57,488 nucleotides of DNA from Victivallis lenta (GTDB lineage Bacteria; Verrucomicrobiota; Lentisphaeria; Victivallales; Victivallaceae): the NCBI RefSeq assembly GCF_009695545.1, contig NZ_VUNS01000033.1:1-57488 (forward strand), written 5' to 3'. Below are positions 42,367-52,112 of the stretch, piece after piece. The notes under the pieces were generated by a model. The model saw nothing but the letters and a program-made list of their open reading frames with translations. It was not told where the DNA came from and made no database searches. The translations under genes were made by a program, and so were the position numbers. Position 1 is the first letter of the stretch. Each line of letters begins with the position of its first letter.

Positions 42367-43622
42367 GCAGACACGCTTACGGCGACGGCTGGAATTTCTG
42401 GGTGGTCAAATACCTGCGTCAGATGCGGCACGATTTCGCGCTGCCGGTTGCAGTGATCATTCTGCTGGTGATTGAGTTCATCATCTTCCGGAGCTTTCTC
42501 GGGCAGCGGCATTACAGCCCGCAGTGGCCGTGGTGCCTGATTTTCATGTCGGTGCTGTGCGGCGTCGGTACGACGCTCTGCGTGGCGATCGGGTTCGCCG
42601 GGACGTCGTTTTCGATCGGAGGCATGCGGCCGGGACTTTCGCACTTCATGGGCTTTTCCCCGATGGATGCGAATGCGCTGTTCCGCGGTTTCGTGCTGAG
42701 CCATCTGCTGACCTTCGGGGTGCTCGCCGGCAGCTGCCTGCCCATCTGGCTGACCGGCTGCTATTTCTTCCCGGAGCGGGCTTTGACGATTCTCGCCTGG
42801 ATTTTCGATGCGTATTTCCTCACGCTTTTTCTGCTCCAGCTCGACAGCCTCCGCTGGGCCCGGGCCGATCTGATGGTGGCGCTCAGCACGCTCCCGGTCA
42901 TGCTGTTCGACTGGATTCACACTTTTTCGGACTGGACGACGGTGCTGCTGTTCGGGATTCTCGCGGCATGGCAGCTGCTGAACTTCCGCGAATCGCTGTG
43001 TCCGGCGGCCGGTGTGCAGGAGTGCCGGATGCGGTTCGGGCAGCTCGTTCTGCTGCTGGCCGGCTGGGGCATGCTTTTCGCGCCGTTCCGGGTCCGGGTG
43101 CCTCTCCTGATCGGGATGGCGACGGCCGGGGCGCTGGCGTCGATGGGCGGCGCGCTGAACCGGATTCCGCAGCGGCAGCTTGAACAGCTGCCGTCTCCGG
43201 CCTGGCGCCGTTTCGGAGCGTTTCTGGCCTATGGCAGTTCGGCCGGGGGCTGGTTCTGGTGCTGGGGCGTCGCGCTGGCGGCCTGGCTGCTGCTGCCGGA
43301 ATTCGATTCGCCGTATTTCTGGCGGTTTCTGGTGAGCTGGGGCCTGGCCTGGGCCGAGGTCGGATTCCTGATCGTCGGCTGGGCGGCGCGCCGTTCGCGC
43401 CGGAATGTTTCTGCGTTGCTGTACCATATCTCGATTCCGTTCGGGCTTTTCGTCGTCGCGGCTGCGGTTGCGGTCATCTCCGTTGCGACGGGGAGTTCGG
43501 GCGAAGCGGTGTTCCGGGACGCGGCGATGGCCGGCTGGGCTGCCGCCGCGCTGCTGTTCCTGCCGCAGATTCCGCGCATTGTGCGGGATTTCCGCTGCTT
43601 TATGGGCCGGAGGTGCGATTGA
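42363..43622 (+). CDS. Second ABC-2 type permease-like membrane protein
   Basis: 419 residues from MSRHAYGDGWNFWVVKYLRQM at 42363. About ten membrane helices. The N-terminal WNFWVVKYLRQMRHD is similar in kind to the start of the preceding permease (WLNPVLVKEIRQ). It may be the partner half of a heterodimeric exporter. It ends in a TGATG overlap with the DUF58 gene. Confidence 0.8.
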   Translation: MSRHAYGDGWNFWVVKYLRQMRHDFALPVAVIILLVIEFIIFRSFLGQRHYSPQWPWCLIFMSVLCGVGTTLCVAIGFAGTSFSIGGMRPGLSHFMGFSPMDANALFRGFVLSHLLTFGVLAGSCLPIWLTGCYFFPERALTILAWIFDAYFLTLFLLQLDSLRWARADLMVALSTLPVMLFDWIHTFSDWTTVLLFGILAAWQLLNFRESLCPAAGVQECRMRFGQLVLLLAGWGMLFAPFRVRVPLLIGMATAGALASMGGALNRIPQRQLEQLPSPAWRRFGAFLAYGSSAGGWFWCWGVALAAWLLLPEFDSPYFWRFLVSWGLAWAEVGFLIVGWAARRSRRNVSALLYHISIPFGLFVVAAAVAVISVATGSSGEAVFRDAAMAGWAAAALLFLPQIPRIVRDFRCFMGRRCD

Positions 43623-44482
43623 TGGACCGTCCGCAGTTCCGCTCCGTTCTCGCTTCGGCGCTGGCCCGTGCCGGCGGCCTCGAGCTGGCCACGCCCCGGA
43701 TGACGGCCGGGATCGACGGGCGGCGGACCGGCAGGCGCAGCGGCAACGCCCTCGAGTTTTCCGAATACCGCGAGTACCAGGCCGGCGACGACCTGCGGCA
43801 GCTGGACTGGGGCGTTTTCGCCCGCAGCGAACAGCTGATGGTCAAGCTTTACAGCGAAGAAGTCGATCCGCGCTGTGACATCGTGCTTGACGATTCCGCT
43901 TCGATGGCGACCGAAGAGGCGAAGGCGGCTGCGGCGCTCGGGCTGGCCGGACTGCTTGCGCAGGCGGCGGCCAACGCCGGTTTTTCGCTGGCTGTCTGGC
44001 ATGCGCGTGAAACGCTTGAGAAGGAGCCGTTCCCGTATCGTCCGCTCGAGTGGAGCTGCGGTGCATTCGACGGCGGCGCGAGCCCCGGCGAAGCGTTCGG
44101 CCGTTTCGCAGGCGGTTTCCAGAGCCGCGGCATCCGCATCGTCGTGACTGACCTGCTCTGGCCGGAGGAGCCGGGCCGCTTTCTGCGGCGGCTGGCCGAC
44201 GGCGCGATGCGGGCGGTCGTCATCCAGCTGCTGACGCGCGACGAACTCGATCCGGCCGTCTCCGGAACCGTTTCGCTGACGGACGCCGAGACCGGCGAGG
44301 AGCGCGAGCTGGCGGCCGACGACGCATTGCTTGCCCGCTACCGGCAGCGGCTGGCCCGCCATCAGGAACTCTGGAGCCGGGCGGCCGGAGAGTACGGCGT
44401 CCGGCTCATCCGGCTGACCGTCGAGGAGTTCTATCCGGGCTGGGATCTGCAACAGCTGTTTCGCTGCGGGGTGCTGAAATGA
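43622..44482 (+). CDS. DUF58 family protein with vWA-type MIDAS
   Basis: 286 residues. The DUF58 core SEYREYQAGDDLRQLDWGVFARS is clear, and VLDDSASM provides a DxSxS metal-dependent adhesion site. No signal peptide; DUF58 proteins are partners of MoxR. It overlaps both the previous permease and the next gene (ATGA). Confidence 0.93.
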   Translation: MDRPQFRSVLASALARAGGLELATPRMTAGIDGRRTGRRSGNALEFSEYREYQAGDDLRQLDWGVFARSEQLMVKLYSEEVDPRCDIVLDDSASMATEEAKAAAALGLAGLLAQAAANAGFSLAVWHARETLEKEPFPYRPLEWSCGAFDGGASPGEAFGRFAGGFQSRGIRIVVTDLLWPEEPGRFLRRLADGAMRAVVIQLLTRDELDPAVSGTVSLTDAETGEERELAADDALLARYRQRLARHQELWSRAAGEYGVRLIRLTVEEFYPGWDLQQLFRCGVLK

Positions 44483-46218
44483 ACCTGATCACCGGCTTCG
44501 ATCATCCGCATTTCTTCTATGCGTTTGCGGCGCTCGCGGTGCTGCTGGCGCTCTATTGGTTCTATCGCCGTTCGGTCCGGAAACAGGTTCCGGCAATCTT
44601 TTTGTGGGACCGGCCCGAGAGTACGCCGGAAAGTGGTTCGCGCCGGCAGTTCCGCCGGCTGCCGCTCTCGTTTTTCCTCGAGGCGCTGGCCCTGATTTTG
44701 CTCGTTCTGGCGGCAACGGCGCCGTTCCGCATGGCGAACGAGGCGTTTCCGGCGCTGGCCGTCGTGCTCGACAACTCATTTTCGATGCGGGCGGAGGGAA
44801 CGGACGGGGCGTCGCCGCGCTCCCTCGGGGAGGCCGAGCTCGAAAAGCGGCTGTCGGCCCATCCCGGCCGCCGCGTCCTGCTGATTCTGGCCGGGAACGA
44901 GCCGCGCCTGGTCTCCGACGGCCGGGAGCGGACGGCTGTCGGCCCGTACTGGACCGCCGACGAGCCTGCGGCCGATCTCGCCGGGGCGCTGGCGCTGGCC
45001 CGCAGCCGCTGCCCGGGAGCCGAGCTGCTGATCGTCACCGACCGGAAACCCGACTTCGAATTGGCGGAGGACACCGGCGTTTTCGCCTCCGGCGTTTCGC
45101 GCGGCAACGCGGCGCTGGTCAACGCCCGGCGGCGCGCGGGGAAGATTCTGGTTGAGGCGTTGAATGCGTCCTCATCCGAGCGGCGGGTTCGGCTGCGGCT
45201 CACGCCGGGCGGCGTGACTGAGGCGGCCGTGCTTGCTCCCGGCGAACAGCGGAAGTTCGTCTGCCGCATCCCCGCCTCCGCCCGCGGCCGCGAGGTGAGT
45301 GTGACGCTTGAGAGCGACGGCGACCCGCTCGCGTTCGACAACACGGTCATTCTGCTTTCGGAGGAGCGCCCGCCGCTGCGTTTCGCCTATGCGGCCGATC
45401 TCGCCGCCGTTCCTGCCCGGGAGCTCGATCTGGTGCTGGAATCAAATCCCGATTTCACGCGCGCCTCGTCGCCCGAGCTTGTCTTCGGCGGTCTGGAACT
45501 CGCGCCCGGGAACTATCACCGTTTTCTCTGGAATCCGGGCGGAGAGGGAAAGGACAGTGTGACGGCGGAGCCTCTCGCGGCGCAGGCCGGGCATCCGCTG
45601 ACGCGCGGACTCGGTCTTCAGGGCGTGCGCTGGAGCGCGGCTTCCGGCCCGGCGCTGCCCGGAGAAGTCCTGATCCGGCGCGGCGACACGGAGCTGCTGT
45701 CGTTCCGGCGGCGGCTCGACGGATACTGCGACATTTATCTGAATCTCGCGCCCGGCGGTTCGAACCTGAGCCGGAGTCCTGTCTGGCCCGCTTTGTTCTG
45801 GAATATCGCGGATTTTCTGCGCTCCGAACGGCCAGGGCCGGGCCGGAGGAACTGCCGCAGCGGCGAAATCGTCGAATTCAGATGGAACGGTTCCGATGGG
45901 AAGCGCGTCTCGGTCACCGGGCCGGACGGGAGCGTCCGCTCCGTCGCTCCGGTCCGCCGCCGTGTGCTTCTGGCCGGGCTGCCGCCCGGAATCAGCCGGA
46001 TCGAGGCCGGGAAAGAGAGCTGGAGCGTCTCGGTTTCGGCGCTTTCGGCCGCGGAGTCGGATCTGAGCGGGGCCGGAGAGTTCCGGCGCGCTCCGCTCCA
46101 GGTCGCGCAGATGAGGGAAAATCCGCGTTTGCCGCTCGGCTGGATCGCGTTTCTGCTCGCGGCGGCGGTTCTGCTGGCGCATCAATATAAACTCGGTGTG
46201 AAACGAGGTGGAGCATGA
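44479..46218 (+). CDS. BatA-like membrane protein with vWA-type MIDAS
   Basis: 579 residues. Near the N-terminus are a membrane helix (HFFYAFAALAVLLALYWFY), the BatA-type region with FLWDRPEST, and a second helix (FFLEALALILLVLAATAPF). A vWA domain starts at VVLDNSFSM (DxSxS). The middle is beta-rich, and a C-terminal membrane helix (GWIAFLLAAAVLLAHQY) ends the protein. The N-terminal layout matches the aerotolerance-operon type BatA domain. It is coupled to the next gene by ATGA. Confidence 0.85.
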   Translation: MNLITGFDHPHFFYAFAALAVLLALYWFYRRSVRKQVPAIFLWDRPESTPESGSRRQFRRLPLSFFLEALALILLVLAATAPFRMANEAFPALAVVLDNSFSMRAEGTDGASPRSLGEAELEKRLSAHPGRRVLLILAGNEPRLVSDGRERTAVGPYWTADEPAADLAGALALARSRCPGAELLIVTDRKPDFELAEDTGVFASGVSRGNAALVNARRRAGKILVEALNASSSERRVRLRLTPGGVTEAAVLAPGEQRKFVCRIPASARGREVSVTLESDGDPLAFDNTVILLSEERPPLRFAYAADLAAVPARELDLVLESNPDFTRASSPELVFGGLELAPGNYHRFLWNPGGEGKDSVTAEPLAAQAGHPLTRGLGLQGVRWSAASGPALPGEVLIRRGDTELLSFRRRLDGYCDIYLNLAPGGSNLSRSPVWPALFWNIADFLRSERPGPGRRNCRSGEIVEFRWNGSDGKRVSVTGPDGSVRSVAPVRRRVLLAGLPPGISRIEAGKESWSVSVSALSAAESDLSGAGEFRRAPLQVAQMRENPRLPLGWIAFLLAAAVLLAHQYKLGVKRGGA

Positions 46219-48989
46219 GTTTTATGTGGCCTGCCGCGTGGCTGCTGATTCTGCCGCTGGCGGCGTTTCTGTACTGGCATCCGTTCCGGAGCCGCTGGGT
46301 CACCGGGCTCCGGCTGGCGCTCTATCTTGCGCTCGTGCTGGCGCTTTCGGGCATTGTCGTCGAGTGGCCCGACCGGACCGGAACGCTGATCGTCGCGGTC
46401 GACCGCAGCCGTTCGATGCCGGATGACGCGAAAGAGGAGGCTGAGTCGTTTCTCCGCCGCCTCGAGGCTTCGCGTCCGCGCGACTCCCGTCTGGGCGTGG
46501 TCGCTTTCGGCGCGGAACCGGTCATCGACAAGCTGCCGGAGTCCCCCGGTTTCGACGGCCTCGAAAGCCGGATTGCGAATCCGGACGGATCGGATGTGTC
46601 GGGGGCGCTTGCGCTTGCGCTGCGCCAGATTCCGGCTGATTCGCCGGGGCGCATCCTGCTGATCTCGGACGGGCGCTGGACCGGCATGGACCCGGCTCGC
46701 GCATTTGCCGCTGCCGCCGCGCGCGGCGTTCCGGTCGACCTGCGCAGGCTGCTCCGCGCTTCGGCGCACGATCTGGCCATCGCCGGAATCGACGCGCCGA
46801 TGTCGGCCGCGGCCGGGGAGTTCTACACATTGAACTGCCGGATCGTCTCCCCGGAGCCGCAGCAGGTGACCTGCCGCATCCGGCGCGGCGACGGCGGCTG
46901 GATGGTGCGCGAGGTGAAGCTGCACCGCGGCGTCAACTTCGTTTCCTGGCGCGACCGGAGCGATCAGCCCGGCGTGGCGGATTATACGGTCGAGGTTATC
47001 GGCTCCGACCCGGCGTCGGACGAACGGCCCGGGAACAACCGGGCGCGGCGGCTGGTCTCGATCGCGGGGCGCAAGCCGGTGCTGCTGCTGTCGGAGTCGC
47101 CCTCCGGCAACCTTGCGCGGGTGCTCGCGGAGGCGAAGATTCCAGTCGTCGTCAGGCGCCCGTCCCCGGCGGAGCTGACGGCGCGGAAGCTGGCCGGATA
47201 TTCCGGAGTGATCCTTGAAAACGTCCCGGCTTCGCGGCTCGGGCCGGACGGCATGTCGCTGCTGGCCGGCATGGTCAGATCCGGCGCGCTCGGGCTGATG
47301 ATGACCGGCGGCCGCAGTTCGTTCGCCGTCGGCGGCTACTACCGTTCGCCGCTCGAGGAAATATTGCCGGTCTCGATGGAGCAGCGGCAGGAGCTCCGCA
47401 AAAATCTGCTCGCTCTCGTCGTCGCGCTGGATCGCTCCGGCAGCATGTCGGCGCCGATCGGGAACCTGACCAAGATGGATATGGCGAATCTGGCCACGCT
47501 CGAGGTCTACAGGCTGATGATGCCGCGCGACGAATTCGGAGTCATCGCGGTCGACAGCGCTGCGCATACGGTCATTCCGCTGACGCCGCGCGAGGATATC
47601 GTCGGCGGCGAAACCCGCATCCGCAGCATCGAGTCGATGGGCGGAGGCATCTTCACTTATACGGCGCTCCACCAGGCGACGAACGAGCTGATGAGGTCGA
47701 ATGCGGCGACCCGCCACCTGATCCTCTTCGCCGACGCCGCCGATGCGGAGGAGCCCGGCGCTTACCGGGAGCTGCTGGAGCGCACGAGCCGGGCCGGGAT
47801 CACGGTCAGCGTGGTCGGGCTCGGCACCGGGCAGGACAGCGACGCCGGTTTCCTGAAGGATGTGGCGCGCCGCGGCAACGGCATGATCTATTTTTCGGAC
47901 CGCGCCGACGAGCTTCCGCGCATTTTCGCGCAGGATACGTTCCTGATGGCCCGCAATACCTTCGTCGACACGCCGGTCGAGGCCGATTACACGGCGGCGC
48001 TGCGTTCGGTCTCGCAGGCCGACTTCGGCCGCTCCGCCGGTTTCGGCGGCTACAATCTCTGTTACGGCAGGGAGGGGGCCGAAATCCTCCTGGTCACCCG
48101 CGATGAATTCAAGGCGCCGATTGCCGCGGTCGGGCAGGCCGGACTCGGCCGGGTCAGCGCGTTCACCGCCGAGGCCGACGGGGAGTACACCGGGAGGTTC
48201 GCGGCCGATCCGATGGCCGGTACGCTGCTGTCGGCGCTGGCGAACTGGATGCTGACTCCGGAGTCCGGGGGAGACGATTACCTGATTACCCAGCAGCTGA
48301 CCGACGGTGTGCATCGCATCGAGCTGCATTTGAATCCGGACCGCGAGCGCGATCCGTTCCCGGCTCCGCCGGTCGTCAATTCGGTCGTGACCCGCGGCTT
48401 CGGGGCGCCCGAAACCCGGCGGGACGTCTTCACCTGGGTCTCTCCGGACCGGCTCGAAGTCAACCTGCCGCTCGAGGGAGACTCGGTTCAGCTCTGTACC
48501 GTCGTCTGGGACGGCAGGCGGCCGGAATCTCTGGCCCCGGCCGCGGCGCTCTATTCGCCGGAGTTCCGCCCGGACGGGGACGCAGTTTCCGGTGCGGATA
48601 TCGCGGAGCTGGCCGATTCGACCGGCGGCCGTGAGCTGCTGCTGCCGGACGGGCTCTGGGACGAGCTGCCGTCCCGCCTGCGCCGTTTCAACCTGACGCC
48701 GTGGATCGCGCTGGCGGCCGTGCTGCTGCTGCTGCTTGAGGTGGCGGAACGGCGGCTCGGGCTGCTTTCGCGCCTGTTCCGGAGGAGAGCGGCGACGGTT
48801 TCAGCCGTCGCGGTTGAGGGGAAAGCCGCGCTTTCCCGGGAGAAGCGCAGGAAGCGGGCCGCGGGGACGGAAAAGGCGAAGAATGCGGAGTTCCCGCCGG
48901 ACGAGCCTCCGGTTCCGCCGACAGCGGAGCCGGAGGAGCCCGGAGATTCACTCGGCGACGCCCTGCGCCGCGCCCGCCGGCGGCGTTGA
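46215..48989 (+). CDS. Large membrane protein with two vWA domains around a GATase-like fold
   Basis: 924 residues. Two membrane helices open the protein (MWPAAWLLILPLAAFLYW, LRLALYLALVLALSGIVV). A first vWA domain has VAVDRSRSM. An Ig-like segment and a GATase-like fold follow (KPVLLLSESPSGNLARVL and GVILENVPA, MTGGRSSFAVGGYY). A second vWA domain has VALDRSGSM (DxSxS), inserted before the GATase-like fold closes. A terminal membrane helix (PWIALAAVLLLLLEVAE) and a basic tail end it. Domain order matches large vWA proteins of PVC bacteria. Its 3' end overlaps the convergent membrane-protein gene by 42 bases. Confidence 0.85.
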   Translation: MSFMWPAAWLLILPLAAFLYWHPFRSRWVTGLRLALYLALVLALSGIVVEWPDRTGTLIVAVDRSRSMPDDAKEEAESFLRRLEASRPRDSRLGVVAFGAEPVIDKLPESPGFDGLESRIANPDGSDVSGALALALRQIPADSPGRILLISDGRWTGMDPARAFAAAAARGVPVDLRRLLRASAHDLAIAGIDAPMSAAAGEFYTLNCRIVSPEPQQVTCRIRRGDGGWMVREVKLHRGVNFVSWRDRSDQPGVADYTVEVIGSDPASDERPGNNRARRLVSIAGRKPVLLLSESPSGNLARVLAEAKIPVVVRRPSPAELTARKLAGYSGVILENVPASRLGPDGMSLLAGMVRSGALGLMMTGGRSSFAVGGYYRSPLEEILPVSMEQRQELRKNLLALVVALDRSGSMSAPIGNLTKMDMANLATLEVYRLMMPRDEFGVIAVDSAAHTVIPLTPREDIVGGETRIRSIESMGGGIFTYTALHQATNELMRSNAATRHLILFADAADAEEPGAYRELLERTSRAGITVSVVGLGTGQDSDAGFLKDVARRGNGMIYFSDRADELPRIFAQDTFLMARNTFVDTPVEADYTAALRSVSQADFGRSAGFGGYNLCYGREGAEILLVTRDEFKAPIAAVGQAGLGRVSAFTAEADGEYTGRFAADPMAGTLLSALANWMLTPESGGDDYLITQQLTDGVHRIELHLNPDRERDPFPAPPVVNSVVTRGFGAPETRRDVFTWVSPDRLEVNLPLEGDSVQLCTVVWDGRRPESLAPAAALYSPEFRPDGDAVSGADIAELADSTGGRELLLPDGLWDELPSRLRRFNLTPWIALAAVLLLLLEVAERRLGLLSRLFRRRAATVSAVAVEGKAALSREKRRKRAAGTEKAKNAEFPPDEPPVPPTAEPEEPGDSLGDALRRARRRR

Positions 48990-51059
48990 CGGCGGTTCCG
49001 GGATGCCCGCGTACAGCCGCTCTCCGAGCCGGAGACAGGGCAGTCCGCTATGTTCGGCCAGTTTCGGGCTCTTGAAGAGATAGATGGCGTCTCCGGGCAG
49101 GGGGCGCCCGTCCGCGAGATCCCGCAGCAGCTTGTTACGCTCCGCTTCGGTCCGCCGGTCGGGGCGGGCGAAATAGAAGTCGCCGACCGGGAGTCCCTGC
49201 AGCAGCGCCGGGGCGGCCAGTCGGGTCAGCTCCTGCGGCGAACCCTGCAGAATGACGAGGCGGCGCACCGTGTCGGCCCGGTTGCGGATCAGCCGTTCGA
49301 GCGGCAGGTTCACCGGGAATTCGACCGGGGCGGCCTGGAACCGGGCGAAACTCTCCCGGACCATCGGCAGCAGGCCCCAGCCCTGGATCGCCAGCAGGAA
49401 CGCGAGGATTCCGGCGCGGCTCCCGGGCCGGGCGTACCGGAAGAACGCCGCCGCCGCAAGCAGCATGGCCAGATACATCGGCACCCAGATGAACCGGCCG
49501 GACGAACGGAAGACACTGCAGAGCTCAGGCAGCGGCGGCGGCAGCGGCACGGTGAAGAGGATCGTGTCGTTCCAGGCGACTTTGGTCGAAACGGCGAAGA
49601 GCAGGCAGAGCCCGGCGGCTGCGCAGCTTGCGGACAGGAACTCCCCGGAGACCGGCGGCCGGACCCGGTGTCCGGCGCCTGTGAGGTAAATCGCCAGAAG
49701 GACGAGCAGGAGCATTCCGGCCCCGAGAAAGGCCTGTCCCTCGTACTGGCCCATCAGAACCGGCTGCGTTTTCAGGAGGTTGTCCGGCTGGAGCGGGTTG
49801 AAGAAGGTGTTCAGGTTGCTGCCGAAGGAGCCGAAGCGCCCGTCCCCCGTGCCGAAGGTGTAAAATCCGCCGGCCGAATGGAAGGCGAGACAGACGGCGC
49901 CGAGATAGACGCCGAATGCGGCGGCGAGCGGTTTCGCCCGGCCGCCGTCACGGAGACTCTGCAGCAGCTGCCCGCAGAAGAGGGCGCTGACCATCGCGCC
50001 GAGATAGGGGTGGATCAGGAACGTGCAGCTGCCGAGCAGGCACCAGAGGAGCAGCGTTTTCCGGGAGGGCGCGCAATAGAGCCAGAGCGCGAACGCCGCG
50101 AGCAGCACCCAGTGCGCCGCGAGCGAGGTGTGGAAATACATGCGGAAAAAGAGCGCCGGGACGAAGACGAAGAAGAGCGTGCCGGCCAGCCAGAGCGCGG
50201 TTTTGTTCGTGAAGCGCCGCAGCAGCAGTGCCGCGAAACCGCCCTGCAGCAGAAAACAGCTCAGCCCGAAGAGCCCGAGATACTGGAACCGTTCCGGCAG
50301 ATAAGCGCGGAACAGTTTGAACGCCAGGGCGAAAAGAGGAATCGAGTCGGTGTAGACGATCGAGGCGTTATGGGGATTGGCGAGCATATCGGTCAGTCCG
50401 GGCGGGAAATGCCAGGCCGAGTTCCGGAAGGCGACCCAGCCGAGATAGTGCTGGGTCGGGTCGCCGCCGCCGAGCAGCCAGGCGGTCCGCTCCGGGTCGA
50501 GCACCTTCCAGCCGAAGCTGACGAAGAAGGCGGCGCAGCCGATGAGCGTGCCGCAGAGAAAAGCCCGGCGGTATGAACGGCGGTTCCGCCGGCCGGGAAA
50601 GAACAGATAGGCCAGCAGCAGCGTCAGCAGCGCCGCCGGCAGCAGGAGGAACGGGCGGATTCCGGTCACTTCGGAGGCCGGAACCGGTTCGAGCCGATTG
50701 CCGGTGACCGCGCCTTTGCTGCGGGAGACCCGGAAACCGTCGCGGATGACGTCGAGCCGGTGGAAGATGATTTCGGAAGCATCACCCTCAAGCTCGAACC
50801 GCAGCGCAGCGGGGTCCGCCTGCCGTGGAAGCAGGAAGCGCAGCCGGGCGGACTCCGCTCCGCCGATGAACACCTCCCGTCCGAGCACGGCGCCGTCCGG
50901 AGCCGTGACGGTCAGAGCGAAGCTGCCGGGGGAACTGCATTCGAAGACGAGCTGCGTATTCCGGCAGAAGAAGAGGTACGCCGCGGCGAGGATGACGGCG
51001 ATGGCGGCGATTTTCCCGGCGGTGCGGAGCCGGGAAGTTGTGAAGAGGGCGGTGTTCAT
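48948..51059 (-). CDS. Large polytopic membrane protein, DUF6311-like
   Basis: 703 residues from MNTALFTTSRLRTAG at 51059, where the ATG overlaps the lacI stop (ATGA). About 12-14 membrane helices, an N-terminal beta domain after the first helix, and DPTQHYLGWVAFRNSAWHFPPG with NPHNASIVYTDSIPLFALAFK. This pattern (DxxQHYLGW and a TDSIPL loop) is that of the DUF6311/GT-C-like glycosyltransferase membrane family. It probably transfers sugar from a lipid carrier, but this is inference. Co-transcription with lacI is implied. Confidence 0.75.
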   Translation of the reverse strand: MNTALFTTSRLRTAGKIAAIAVILAAAYLFFCRNTQLVFECSSPGSFALTVTAPDGAVLGREVFIGGAESARLRFLLPRQADPAALRFELEGDASEIIFHRLDVIRDGFRVSRSKGAVTGNRLEPVPASEVTGIRPFLLLPAALLTLLLAYLFFPGRRNRRSYRRAFLCGTLIGCAAFFVSFGWKVLDPERTAWLLGGGDPTQHYLGWVAFRNSAWHFPPGLTDMLANPHNASIVYTDSIPLFALAFKLFRAYLPERFQYLGLFGLSCFLLQGGFAALLLRRFTNKTALWLAGTLFFVFVPALFFRMYFHTSLAAHWVLLAAFALWLYCAPSRKTLLLWCLLGSCTFLIHPYLGAMVSALFCGQLLQSLRDGGRAKPLAAAFGVYLGAVCLAFHSAGGFYTFGTGDGRFGSFGSNLNTFFNPLQPDNLLKTQPVLMGQYEGQAFLGAGMLLLVLLAIYLTGAGHRVRPPVSGEFLSASCAAAGLCLLFAVSTKVAWNDTILFTVPLPPPLPELCSVFRSSGRFIWVPMYLAMLLAAAAFFRYARPGSRAGILAFLLAIQGWGLLPMVRESFARFQAAPVEFPVNLPLERLIRNRADTVRRLVILQGSPQELTRLAAPALLQGLPVGDFYFARPDRRTEAERNKLLRDLADGRPLPGDAIYLFKSPKLAEHSGLPCLRLGERLYAGIPEPPSTPPAGAAQGVAE

Positions 51060-52030
51060 TTCCGGCCGCCTCCCTTTGCGGCGACGGACTTCGCGGAACT
51101 TTCGCGGATCTGCAGCCGGTAGTCGATGAGTGTATCCCCGGCCGGTTCCCCCGCCAGCAGCCGCCGGAACGTTTCGCAGCTCTGCCGGACGAGCTCCTCG
51201 AAGTTCTGCTCGATGCCGGAGATGGAGGGCCGGACGAAGCCGGCCGGATTCGGCTGGGTCCACGAGAGCAGGGCGACTTCGTCCGGCACCCGGACGCCGA
51301 GGACGTTGAGCGCGTGCAGCGTTTCGAGTTCGAGTCCCTCGTTCACGGTGACGAGCGCCGTCGCGCCGCGGTCGAGCAGGGATTTCACGGCTTCGATCGT
51401 GGACGGGGTGCTCCCGGTGTTCGTGGCGTAAAGCTCCGGTTCGAGTCCGTGCGCCGCAAGCTGGCTGCGGAATGCGTTTTCACGGTTCACGCTGTTCCAG
51501 TTGGACGGATCGTAAAAGCTTGAGATTCCGCCGAAGCGGCCGATGCGGCGGTGGCCGCGTTCGAGCAGGTGTCCGACGGCGAGGCGTACGGCCTGTTCGT
51601 CGTTCGAGCCGACCGTGTAGATGCCGTCGAGGTGGCGCGGGCGCGTATTGATGCAGACCAGCGGCAGGATGTGCCGGTCCCCCCAGTAGCGTTCGAGCCC
51701 GTTCTGGGCCATGACCGAGATGGCGCCGCAGAACGAGTGCTCCTCCAGCACGTCGAGCCCGGTCGAACTCAGCACTTCGACCGGGTAGTCGAGACGGCCG
51801 AGTTCGGCCGCCAGCAGCCGCAGCACGCTGCCGAAGTAGCCGTCGAACTGGTAGCCCGGCACGATCAGCGCGACGCGGCGGCAGGCGGTGCGGTAACCGG
51901 TCCGTCTCGCGCAGGCGAGCACGGACCGGCGCGTTTCAGGCGTGATCCGGGGCGAGCCGTTCAGCGCGCGCGACACGGTGGCGATCGAATAGCCGGTCGC
52001 CTCGGCGATCTCTTTCAGGGTTGGGCGCAT
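51056..52030 (-). CDS. LacI family transcriptional regulator
   Basis: 324 residues. The DNA-binding helix-turn-helix TLKEIAEATGYSIATVSRALNGSPRI is at residues 4-29, followed by the hinge and a periplasmic-binding-protein-like effector domain (VALIVPGYQFDGYFG... GLELETLHALNVLGVRVPDEVALLSW). It is divergent from the beta-mannosidase gene and coupled to the membrane-protein gene. The effector is probably a sugar of the mannosidase pathway; that is inference from position. Confidence 0.92.
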   Translation of the reverse strand: MRPTLKEIAEATGYSIATVSRALNGSPRITPETRRSVLACARRTGYRTACRRVALIVPGYQFDGYFGSVLRLLAAELGRLDYPVEVLSSTGLDVLEEHSFCGAISVMAQNGLERYWGDRHILPLVCINTRPRHLDGIYTVGSNDEQAVRLAVGHLLERGHRRIGRFGGISSFYDPSNWNSVNRENAFRSQLAAHGLEPELYATNTGSTPSTIEAVKSLLDRGATALVTVNEGLELETLHALNVLGVRVPDEVALLSWTQPNPAGFVRPSISGIEQNFEELVRQSCETFRRLLAGEPAGDTLIDYRLQIRESSAKSVAAKGGGRK

Positions 52031-52112
52031 CGGTTTTTTCCCTGGCTCCTGTGGTTTCCTTGCTTATAGTATACCGGCATTCCGGCAAAATGCCAGCGGA
52101 TTTTACATTTTT

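Noticed and set aside
46182-48329. A 715-residue minus-strand frame opposite the vWA gene
   Set aside because: GC-rich shadow without domains or a ribosome site.
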